From assembly GCF_014705655.1 (NCBI RefSeq), contig NZ_JACXIY010000023.1, forward strand, positions 62,001 to 126,000: DNA of 64,000 nt, in the 5' to 3' direction. The notes beneath the pieces are model-generated. The model did not search any database, was not told the DNA's origin, and saw only the letters and a list, made by a program, of their open reading frames with translations. This document shows, piece by piece, positions 1-6,653 of the stretch. How positions within the stretch are numbered: position 1 is the first letter of the stretch; each line of letters starts with the position of its first letter. The position numbers and the translations under genes were made by a program. This stretch comes from Paenibacillus arenilitoris. GTDB lineage: Bacteria; Bacillota; Bacilli; Paenibacillales; Paenibacillaceae.

Positions 1-25
1 CGTCCTGCATAAGGAAAATCGAAGC

Positions 26-724
26 TTAAGCCGTTGTTTGCTCGCCTTGGTTCGCTTCGACGATCGCGTCGGCCATCTTCGAAGTGAGAAGCTTAACGGC
101 GCGAATTGCGTCATCGTTGCCCGGGATTACGTAATCGATCTCGTCCGGATCGCAGTTCGTGTCGACGATGCCTACGATTGGGATACCGAGCTTGCGAGCT
201 TCCGCTACCGCGATGCGCTCTTTGCGCGGATCGATGATGAACAGCGCGCTTGGCAAAGATCTCATGCCTTTGATGCCGCCGAGGAATTTCTCGAGACGGT
301 CTTTTTCTTTGCGAAGGATGATGACTTCTTTCTTAGGCAGAACCTCGAAAGTGCCGTCCTCTTCCCATTTCTCAAGCTGCTTCAAACGCTCGATGCGCTT
401 CTGAATCGTTTGGAAGTTGGTCAGCGTGCCGCCGAGCCAGCGTTGGTTGATGTAGAAATTTCCGCAACGTTCCGCTTCTTCCTTAACGGAGTCTTGGGCT
501 TGTTTCTTCGTGCCTACGAACAGCATCGTGCCGCCCTCGGCCGCGATCGACTTGACGAAGTTGTACGCCTCGTCGACTTTCTTAACCGTTTTTTGCAAAT
601 CGATAATGTAAATTCCGTTTCTTTCTGTGAAGATATAACGATCCATCTTCGGGTTCCAACGACGAGTCTGATGACCGAAGTGTACCCCAGCTTCAAGAAG
701 CTGTTTCATGGAAATAACCGCCAT
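26..724 (-). CDS. rpsB: 30S ribosomal protein S2
   Basis: Component of the small ribosomal subunit. The 232-residue product has the full S2 fold, with the N-terminal MKQLLEAGVHFGHQ block, NQRWLGGTLTNF near residue 95 and the IDPRKERIAVAEA block near residue 165. The ATG at 724 is preceded by AGGAGG ten bases upstream and gives the usual MxVISMKQ start. It follows the fla/che operon, but has its own promoter at 851-879. The next gene downstream, normally tsf, would lie beyond the window edge. Length and sequence are typical; identification is certain. Confidence 0.99.
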   Translation of the reverse strand: MAVISMKQLLEAGVHFGHQTRRWNPKMDRYIFTERNGIYIIDLQKTVKKVDEAYNFVKSIAAEGGTMLFVGTKKQAQDSVKEEAERCGNFYINQRWLGGTLTNFQTIQKRIERLKQLEKWEEDGTFEVLPKKEVIILRKEKDRLEKFLGGIKGMRSLPSALFIIDPRKERIAVAEARKLGIPIVGIVDTNCDPDEIDYVIPGNDDAIRAVKLLTSKMADAIVEANQGEQTTA

Positions 725-786
725 TTCTTCAACACCTCCTGTAATGGTTTTTTAGTGCCCTCCGCCAGTCGCATCTTTCGCCAAAA

Positions 787-803
787 CTTCCGCCGAGCGG
801 AAG
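787..803 (-). other. stem-loop in the rpsB 5' untranslated region
   Basis: A perfect 6-bp inverted repeat (CTTCCG/CGGAAG, 5-nt loop) lies in the roughly 120-nt leader between the rpsB promoter and start codon. It may be part of an autoregulatory leader, as ribosomal protein genes often have, but it is too short to assign to a known leader family. The rest of 725-850 shows nothing else recognisable. Confidence 0.35.
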
Positions 804-850
804 CACCGTTTGACAAAATTGACCTGCGTGCGTTTTTAACACCGTCAATT

Positions 851-879
851 AATATACCATAAATGCATTTCATCCGCAA
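851..879 (-). promoter_or_regulatory. sigma-A promoter of rpsB
   Basis: Reading on the minus strand, TTGCGG (874-879) and TATATT (851-856) are separated by exactly 17 bases, a good vegetative promoter. It lies between the last gene of the fla/che block and rpsB, so rpsB need not depend on the flagellar operon. No terminator is visible between the preceding gene and this promoter. A 10-bp palindrome CAATCGATTG (880-889) abuts the -35 box. Confidence 0.7.
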
Positions 880-901
880 CAATCGATTGCGATACGGTAA
901 G

Positions 902-1456
902 TTAGCCGGCCTCTAAAGCTTCAATCCGATCGGCGAACTCCTTCGCCTTCCTTTCGGTCAGCGGCTGGTTCGTAACGATTTCCATCGCTTCGGCAACGGA
1001 AATCCCTTCCGATAACAAAAAGAAACCGGCGCGAACTCGTTTGTCCTGTTCCTTCATTAATTTGACGAACTTTGCTTCGTCGCGTATGACACGATTCGCG
1101 GCCAGCAGCGCCGCGGTTTCGTTAAGCCCCGTCCCCGCCTCGATGCGGATTACGTGCTCGACAGCTTTCGGCGGAACATCCTGGTCGCCGCCGGCTTCGT
1201 CGACTTCGGCAGCCGAATCGGCGACCGGCGCCTTCTCTTGCTCCGCTTTTAATTGCTCATCTAGCCGCGCCGTAGCGCGATCGGCTTCGAGCATCGCATC
1301 CACTTCGGCTTGCGTGTACACCTTGGCGCCCGATTCTTCGCCGATCCGCTTCAATTGATCCTTGCTCTGATCGCCGAGCAGCATAAGCTGGAATAATAAC
1401 GCCCCGATGATGATGCCGGAGCCGAGTCCGATAAGAAACGAACGATTTTTAAGCAT
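902..1456 (-). CDS. membrane-anchored MltG/YceG-like N-terminal domain protein
   Basis: Product of 184 residues with one transmembrane helix near residues 5-24 and a charged middle. The C-terminal part (about residues 105-165) resembles the LysM-like N-terminal subdomain of MltG/YceG endolytic transglycosylases, with the IEAGTGLNETAALLAANRVI stretch followed by an AGFFLLSEG block. The catalytic YceG domain is absent, so the protein is unlikely to cut peptidoglycan by itself. I prefer the ATG at 1456, which has AGGAGG nine bases upstream; the ATG at 1465 touches that AGGAGG. It overlaps the end of the swrB-like gene. Last gene of the fla/che block; role unknown, perhaps cell-wall related. Confidence 0.75.
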   Translation of the reverse strand: MLKNRSFLIGLGSGIIIGALLFQLMLLGDQSKDQLKRIGEESGAKVYTQAEVDAMLEADRATARLDEQLKAEQEKAPVADSAAEVDEAGGDQDVPPKAVEHVIRIEAGTGLNETAALLAANRVIRDEAKFVKLMKEQDKRVRAGFFLLSEGISVAEAMEIVTNQPLTERKAKEFADRIEALEAG

Positions 1457-2009
1457 GCGCCGCATCCTCCTGCTTGGCGAGCTGAATGATCAGCTGCACC
1501 TCCCCTTTGTTCATGCCCAGCTTTTTCGATATCGCCTCTATGGACTTGCCTTGGCCGTACAAACGGAACAGATCCGAATACCGCGTTTGGATGGAATCGG
1601 ACTGGGGAGCCGCTTCCGGAGTACCGGCGGGCACGGGAACTTCCCGAACCGAGTCCGCGACCGCTGCACCTGGCTTCGGCTCGGCGTGAGCCGTCTGCCG
1701 GGCGGCGCCGGCAGACGTATCCGACGAATGGCGAAGCTGCTCGGCCAGCTGCTCGCATTTGCGCTCCAGCTCCGCGATACGCAGCTCCTTCCGCTGTGCT
1801 TCCAGCTTCGCTTCCTGCTGCGACTTGGCCACGAGCGAAGCGAGCTCGGCGTTATCCTTCTCCATATTTTCCATAAATTGCTCAAGCGCGGTTTCCATGT
1901 TTTGTACGGTTTGCTCCGGTATCGATTCATTCTTCTTTCGGGGCATCGCCAAGGCGCCGACGATGACAACCGCTCCGAGTAACAAAATATATTGCAAGTA
2001 TGGCTGCAT
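1449..2009 (-). CDS. swrB: SwrB-like membrane coiled-coil protein (DUF6115 type)
   Basis: Product of 186 residues: an N-terminal transmembrane helix (about 5-22), a coiled coil (about 30-95), a low-complexity Ala/Pro linker, and a C-terminal helix-turn-helix-like segment containing IEAISKKLGMNKGEVQLII. Position between the sigD/fapA genes and rpsB matches swrB (ylxL) of Bacillus subtilis, whose product promotes flagellar basal-body maturation and sigma-D activation. Overall sequence similarity cannot be measured here, so the symbol rests on architecture and synteny. RBS GGCAGGG lies eight bases before the ATG. Confidence 0.7.
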   Translation of the reverse strand: MQPYLQYILLLGAVVIVGALAMPRKKNESIPEQTVQNMETALEQFMENMEKDNAELASLVAKSQQEAKLEAQRKELRIAELERKCEQLAEQLRHSSDTSAGAARQTAHAEPKPGAAVADSVREVPVPAGTPEAAPQSDSIQTRYSDLFRLYGQGKSIEAISKKLGMNKGEVQLIIQLAKQEDAAHA

Positions 2010-2044
2010 CGTTCATACCCTGCCTTTCCCGTAAATCCCGCTTC

Positions 2045-2374
2045 TTAAAGCTTTATGTCGAGGCGATGCCCTTTGAACGGATGGACGGGCTGCTGCCCGG
2101 CCGAATCATCCGGCTCTTCGGCAGTACGCTTGCGCTTCTCGCTTTTATGGGCGCCACCGTCCCCGGCCCGATTCTCGTTCCCGCTTCTTACTTGAAGGCC
2201 CGCAGATTGCTCTACGCCCGTATTTTTGCTTCTTAACCGTTCCGTATGCTTAGCCGATTGATCGGCCAGCATATTTTGTTCGGCAACCGGTTTATGGATG
2301 GCTTGTCCCTGCATGCCGCCGTACTCCTGCGTGCGCGGGACGGACATTTGCAGATCGATGGATTTAAACGTCAT
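2045..2374 (-). CDS. conserved small hydrophilic protein of the fla/che operon
   Basis: Product of 109 residues, very polar, rich in Gln, Lys, Glu and Gly, with no membrane segment. A start block containing the SIDLQMSVPRTQE motif and an end block HPFKGHRLDIKL flank a low-complexity middle. I recognise this pattern from short unnamed proteins found beside sigD/fapA in Paenibacillus-type fla operons. A strong RBS (AAAGGAG, nine bases before ATG) and operon position argue that it is real. Function unknown; it could be a small adaptor or disordered regulator. Confidence 0.75.
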   Translation of the reverse strand: MTFKSIDLQMSVPRTQEYGGMQGQAIHKPVAEQNMLADQSAKHTERLRSKNTGVEQSAGLQVRSGNENRAGDGGAHKSEKRKRTAEEPDDSAGQQPVHPFKGHRLDIKL

Positions 2375-2405
2375 GACGGATCGCTCCTTTGCCTGTCCGC
2401 TGCCT

Positions 2406-3812
2406 TCACGGCGTATACGGAACGAATGCGATATCCCCTTCGGAATAGCGGAAGGTGACGCGCTGGGCGGAATCCTTGACGAATTTGGTGTAGCGCCCGA
2501 TGACGATTTTGGTGCCGCCGAATACGGTGCCTGCGACGTTCACTTTCGATTGGTCGGAATCCTCGAGCGATTTCTCGATTTCGAGTATTCTCTCCTTCAT
2601 TTGATCGTTCTCCGCGACCGTCTGCCGCTTCGTTGCGGTCAGCTTGATGCGAAGCGCGAGCCGGTCCGGCGTCAACTGCCCGGAAGCGGCCAATTGGTCG
2701 AGAATCGTAAGCGCTTTATCCGTTTTGTCTAAATTTTCGACGCCTTGCTTCAGCCTCGTACGCAGCTCGATCATCTCGGAACGAAGCTCCGGCTTGACGC
2801 CGACTTCGATCGAGGTTGCCGTCGACATCGAGTTGCCGATCGTCCGGGCCGTCACCGTCTCCCCGGCCTGAACGGCGCCGCCTACGATCAGCGCTTTGGC
2901 GCCCGAGCAAATGACGCTTCTGCCGGCTTTGACATGCGAATGCATGATGCTTTGCGATACGAGCACGTCTTCGCCCGCAATCACGTTTCCATCCTGTATG
3001 AAAGAGCTGCGGACGTTGCGAGCCGCTTTGACGAAGCCTTTGTTGCCGGCCAATATGCCGCCCGTGATTTCAACGGATCCTTCCGATTCGATCTCGGCGC
3101 CTTCGACGCCTCCCACGATCCGGATGTCGCCCGACGCTTTGACGCGAAAGCCGCTGAGCACGTTGCCGCGTATGACGACGGTACCGACAAAGTCGATGTT
3201 GCCGATGCTGTAATCGACGTCGCCGTTCACTTCATAGACGGGGAACACGTTGATTTTTTCTTTGTCCGTCAAAGTGATCAGTCCGTCGATCGCCGCGTAC
3301 ATCGCCGTCTGTTCGTCGTTGACGACGACGTTTTTTCCAACCTTGAACCTCGCCTGCTTGCCGTACTTCCCCGGAATTGCCTCGCCGGTGACGGTCATGC
3401 CAGGGACGCCGATCTCCGGCTCGAAGCACTCCGCGATCAGTTGGCCCCGCTTCACGTTCTTCAGCTTGACGACTTCCTTGAAATCGACCTTCCCGTCCTC
3501 AAGCTCCGTCGGACCGTTATGCCGATCGTCCATGTCGTAAGCAAGTCTGATAGATCCGTCCTTGCCGGGCTTGGGGGAGTCCCCCTCGGCGATTTGCGTT
3601 TGTTCCTTGCAAAAGGCGATCGGATTCGCCGCAATTTGATTCAGCACCTCGGTGCGGAGGCCATGGACAACCCCTTTGCTGCGTATAAAACGTTCGAGTT
3701 CCCCGCCATTCGTCTCGAATTCATCGGTCAAACGGTTAAACGTTAGGAAGGCAGACTGTTTGTCGGCTGATGTCTGTATACGCAGATAAGATTCCAATTG
3801 CAGGATGTCCAC
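2406..3812 (-). CDS. FapA family protein (DUF342)
   Basis: Product of 468 residues of the DUF342/FapA family. The N-terminal third is a mixed domain, the centre (about 200-320) is a right-handed beta-helix rich in Gly/Val with repeated turns (for example VEGAEIESEGSVEITGGILAG), and the C-terminal third is a coiled coil ending in a short beta segment. Members have been implicated in polar flagella and cell polarity in some Gram-negatives, but the biochemical role is not settled. It starts at GTG (3812) with a GGGGGGAG RBS and lies directly after sigD, as in other Paenibacillaceae. Confidence 0.9.
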   Translation of the reverse strand: MDILQLESYLRIQTSADKQSAFLTFNRLTDEFETNGGELERFIRSKGVVHGLRTEVLNQIAANPIAFCKEQTQIAEGDSPKPGKDGSIRLAYDMDDRHNGPTELEDGKVDFKEVVKLKNVKRGQLIAECFEPEIGVPGMTVTGEAIPGKYGKQARFKVGKNVVVNDEQTAMYAAIDGLITLTDKEKINVFPVYEVNGDVDYSIGNIDFVGTVVIRGNVLSGFRVKASGDIRIVGGVEGAEIESEGSVEITGGILAGNKGFVKAARNVRSSFIQDGNVIAGEDVLVSQSIMHSHVKAGRSVICSGAKALIVGGAVQAGETVTARTIGNSMSTATSIEVGVKPELRSEMIELRTRLKQGVENLDKTDKALTILDQLAASGQLTPDRLALRIKLTATKRQTVAENDQMKERILEIEKSLEDSDQSKVNVAGTVFGGTKIVIGRYTKFVKDSAQRVTFRYSEGDIAFVPYTP

Positions 3813-3827
3813 CTTGCTCCCCCCTTT

Positions 3828-4613
3828 CTAATGCTGCATAAGTTGATCTTTATGCTTAGCCAAAGCTCCGCGCAAGCGCAAAATGGCTTTTGAATGGAGC
3901 TGGGATATTCTCGAAGGCGATAATGACATGACTTCCGCGATTTCGCTTAACGACAGTTCTTCATAATAAAACAGCGAGACGACGGTCCGCTCTTTCTCCG
4001 TCAGCCGCTCGATGCCTTTGACGAGCGATTCCTTCAAATAAAACTCATGTACTTTATAATCGGGGTTTTTGGCCTTGTCGTCAACGAGCAAGGACATTCT
4101 CGTCTCCGATTCCTCTTCGCGGATCGGATCCTCCAGGGAGCATACCGTCGTAACGGCAATATCCTGCAGCATGCCTAAAAATTCTTTTTCCGACACCTGC
4201 AGGTAGCTGCTTATTTCCGAGTCGGTAACGGAGCGCAAATATTTTTGCTCCAAGTGCTGATAAGCTTCCTCCACTTTTTTGGCCTTCTCCCGGACGGAGC
4301 GCGGCACCCAGTCCCCTTGCCTCAGCCCGTCGATAATCGCCCCGCGAATACGCCAGGATGCGTACGTTTCGAATTGCAAGCCTCTGCGGTAATCGAACTT
4401 CTCGATCGCGTCGATCAAGCCCATCACGCCGTTGCTGGCCAAATCGTCCTTGATGACGTTTTTGGGCAAACCGATCGCCATCCGGTTCGTCACGTAATCG
4501 ACGAGCGGCAAATATTGCTCGATCAGCGTTTTCTTCGCTTCCAAATCGCCCTGCTCTTTCCAGGATTGCCACATCTGGAAGTTTGTCAAATGAGGCGTCT
4601 TCTGCTCGATCAT
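3828..4613 (-). CDS. sigD: flagellar/motility RNA polymerase sigma factor sigma-D
   Basis: Sigma-28 (FliA/SigD) family, 261 residues, directs transcription of late flagellar, chemotaxis and autolysin genes. Region 2 spans about 30-105 (LPKNVIKDDLASNGVMGLID and the FETYASWRIRGAI block), region 3 about 110-170, and region 4 about 205-255 with the helix-turn-helix LSLSEIAEVMSLSPSRISQL. Length is typical. It is the fourth-to-last flagellar gene of the operon before fapA, so its expression depends on transcription reaching the distal end of a 30-kb unit, as known in B. subtilis. Confidence 0.98.
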   Translation of the reverse strand: MIEQKTPHLTNFQMWQSWKEQGDLEAKKTLIEQYLPLVDYVTNRMAIGLPKNVIKDDLASNGVMGLIDAIEKFDYRRGLQFETYASWRIRGAIIDGLRQGDWVPRSVREKAKKVEEAYQHLEQKYLRSVTDSEISSYLQVSEKEFLGMLQDIAVTTVCSLEDPIREEESETRMSLLVDDKAKNPDYKVHEFYLKESLVKGIERLTEKERTVVSLFYYEELSLSEIAEVMSLSPSRISQLHSKAILRLRGALAKHKDQLMQH

Positions 4614-4617
4614 CGAC

Positions 4618-5064
4618 TCACTCTCCTGTCAGGTGACGAATGGCTTTGGCCAATTCCTCAGGCTGTGAATTTTTTGTAGATAGCAATTGAGGAGGCTTTA
4701 AAGGACGAAATTGAGCCGCGTCCGCGGCTTTCGCTTGCTTCTCTTCCGGCGGCTGCGCCGTCGCGCCTTCCTGCAGCTGGGACTTCAGCAGTTGGTTCAA
4801 GTCATCGGTCTCATCCGGCGTTTTCGCGTCAAACTGCGCCCCTAAGCCGTCTTCCTGCCCGGACTGCGACGGCGCGAGCGTCGGAGGCCGAAGAATGTAG
4901 GCGAGCAAAGCGCGGGCCGCGTAAGCGAGAACGAAAAAAGCGACGAAAGCATAAAAGCTTCTGAGCATCACGACCGCGACCGGATTGCTTCCGAACGAGA
5001 AGGCTGCCGTCAGCACGACGCCGACACCTCCAAATACGGCATTCCATCGCCAAGTTCCGAGCAT
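4618..5064 (-). CDS. unnamed two-helix membrane protein between cheD and sigD
   Basis: Product of 148 residues with two predicted transmembrane helices (about 8-27 and 33-55) and a long acidic, Gln/Pro-rich soluble tail. The start at 5064 is set by AAAGGAG seven bases upstream, which overlaps the end of cheD; an in-frame GTG at 5085 is less likely. It ends four bases before sigD. I do not recognise a named family, although similar proteins occupy this position in related bacilli. A role in coupling the flagellar membrane apparatus to sigD expression is only a guess. Confidence 0.75.
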   Translation of the reverse strand: MLGTWRWNAVFGGVGVVLTAAFSFGSNPVAVVMLRSFYAFVAFFVLAYAARALLAYILRPPTLAPSQSGQEDGLGAQFDAKTPDETDDLNQLLKSQLQEGATAQPPEEKQAKAADAAQFRPLKPPQLLSTKNSQPEELAKAIRHLTGE

Positions 5065-5065
5065 A

Positions 5066-5560
5066 TCAAATCTCCTTTGTACCAAACTGCACGCTTCGGA
5101 TCGCTAGCATCCCTTTGGCGCTGTCGAATTCGATCGTACGGCCGAAGCTTCCGCCCGTATCCTGGGCAACGATCGGTATTTTAAAACGGTTCAGCACGGC
5201 CGTGCACGATTCGACGTTCCGGGGACCGATTCGCAGGGAATCGGTTTGCCCCGACATCGCGAACATTTGCGCGCCGCCGGCCATTTTGGCTTTCAGCCTC
5301 ACGACATGCGCGCCGGCCGCGATCATTCGGTCAAGCAATTCCGGAATAGCGGTATCCGCATATTTCGCGAAGTTGAACGTCGTTTCGCGGGCTATGTCCG
5401 ACGAGGGCAGCATGACATGCGCCATGCCGGCTATTTTTTTGATTGGATCGTATAGGGTAAGCCCGACACAGGAGCCGAGCCCCGTCGTTTTGAGTACGGC
5501 TCCGTCCGTCGCGATATTTAAGTCCGCCATGCCAACCTTGACCAAATTTTGCTGTATCAT
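5066..5560 (-). CDS. cheD: chemoreceptor glutamine deamidase CheD
   Basis: CheD deamidates glutamines on chemoreceptors and, in bacilli, partners CheC in adaptation. The 164-residue product has the catalytic Cys in TTGLGSCVGLTLYD (about residue 33), the His in AGMAHVMLPSS, and the conserved KMAGGAQMF block. The start at 5560 overlaps the cheC stop in an ATGA; the longer open frame upstream lies inside cheC and lacks support. Length is typical. Confidence 0.97.
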   Translation of the reverse strand: MIQQNLVKVGMADLNIATDGAVLKTTGLGSCVGLTLYDPIKKIAGMAHVMLPSSDIARETTFNFAKYADTAIPELLDRMIAAGAHVVRLKAKMAGGAQMFAMSGQTDSLRIGPRNVESCTAVLNRFKIPIVAQDTGGSFGRTIEFDSAKGMLAIRSVQFGTKEI

Positions 5561-6177
5561 TCGACGACGACTCCCAATGCCTTGAAAATTTTTTCGAACG
5601 ATTCCGGATCGGGAATGAGGAAGAAATGTCCTTCGAGCGATTGACAGTCTTCCAAAAACGTCGTTTCGATCAACAAGGCCGAATCGCCCATTTCGCCGTA
5701 TTGCATAAGTCCGTAGCTGAGGACGGCGCCGGCCATGTCGACGGCGATCGCCGGAGGGGAAGGCGCCATCGGCAATTGCGTAAAATCGGCGAGCGAGGAT
5801 AAATACGACCCGGCCAATATGTTGCCGATCTCGCAAAGCGCGGACAGTTCCATGTCGGTATAGCCGTCCGTCTCCTCCACTTGCATCGACAGCAGCTGGC
5901 GCAGCAGGCGCCGGGCGGATTGCTCTTCGATGATGAAAAACATGTTTCCGGGAGCTTCGCCCTCGACCCGGAGGAAGACGGCGATCACGATCTGCTCCGA
6001 ACCCCCGACGCGGTCCGCGACTTCCTCGAACGGAAGCAGGCTGACCTTCGGAACCGCCATGTCTACGGGCTTGTCCAGCAAGCGGGACAATGCGGTCGCG
6101 GCATTGCCCGCTCCGATGTTGCCGACTTCCTTCAGCACATCCAATTCAAAGGCTTCAAACCGGCTGAATAAACTCAC
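5557..6177 (-). CDS. cheC: CheY-P phosphatase CheC
   Basis: Dephosphorylates CheY-P and interacts with CheD. The product (206 residues from the GTG at 6177) has both phosphatase motifs of the D/S-x3-E-x2-N type: DVLKEVGN near residue 13 and SALCEIGN near residue 110. The GTG has GAGG six bases upstream and yields the normal start MSLFSRFEAFELD; the ATG four codons earlier overlaps cheW. No C-terminal SpoA domain is present, which separates it from FliY. Confidence 0.95.
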   Translation of the reverse strand: MSLFSRFEAFELDVLKEVGNIGAGNAATALSRLLDKPVDMAVPKVSLLPFEEVADRVGGSEQIVIAVFLRVEGEAPGNMFFIIEEQSARRLLRQLLSMQVEETDGYTDMELSALCEIGNILAGSYLSSLADFTQLPMAPSPPAIAVDMAGAVLSYGLMQYGEMGDSALLIETTFLEDCQSLEGHFFLIPDPESFEKIFKALGVVVE

Positions 6178-6178
6178 G

Positions 6179-6640
6179 TTATACCTCAAGCTGCTCGAGC
6201 TGGATGATTTCGTTTTTGTTCAGCACCTCGGACAAGTTAAGCATAATGAGAAGCCGTCCTTCGCCGAGCCTTGCGATGCCGCGCAAATATTTGGCTTTGA
6301 TGCCGCCGACGATTTCCGGCGGCATGTCGATCGCATCGGCATCGATATCGATGACGTCGTTCGCGGAATCCACGATGAAGCCGACCTCCATGTCTGCAAC
6401 CGCGACAACGATGATTCTGGAATTTTCGGTCGGCACCGTCTCCGTCAGATTGAAGCGGCCGCGCAGATCGATGACCGGAACGACGACGCCGCGCAGGTTA
6501 ATGACGCCTTTAATGAATGCGGCGGTCTTCGGAACGCGGGTGATCGGCGACAGTCTTTCGATCGTGCGAACCTTGTCCACTTCAATGCCGTACTCTTCGG
6601 TGCCCAGCGCGAACACGATAACCTTCAATTCTTCTCCCAT
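6179..6640 (-). CDS. cheW: chemotaxis coupling protein CheW
   Basis: Links chemoreceptors to the CheA kinase. The 153-residue product is a single CheW-like beta-barrel domain, with the EYGIEVDKVRTIER and FIKGVINLRGVVVPVIDLR blocks. RBS AGGGAGG is eight bases before the ATG. It sits between cheA and cheC and is of normal length. Confidence 0.98.
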   Translation of the reverse strand: MGEELKVIVFALGTEEYGIEVDKVRTIERLSPITRVPKTAAFIKGVINLRGVVVPVIDLRGRFNLTETVPTENSRIIVVAVADMEVGFIVDSANDVIDIDADAIDMPPEIVGGIKAKYLRGIARLGEGRLLIMLNLSEVLNKNEIIQLEQLEV

Positions 6641-6653
6641 CGTAAAAACCTCC

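Noticed and set aside
38..862. Long plus-strand open frame (274 codons) opposite rpsB
   Set aside because: It is antisense to a certain ribosomal protein gene, has no RBS, and its translation resembles no family; it arises from codon bias.
2745..3746. 333-codon plus-strand frame opposite fapA
   Set aside because: Arg/Asp/His-rich translation typical of the antisense of GC-rich genes; no start context.
5561..5836. N-terminal extension of cheD to 5836
   Set aside because: The extra 92 residues lie within cheC, are Arg-rich and have no CheD similarity; the ATGA overlap gives a better start.
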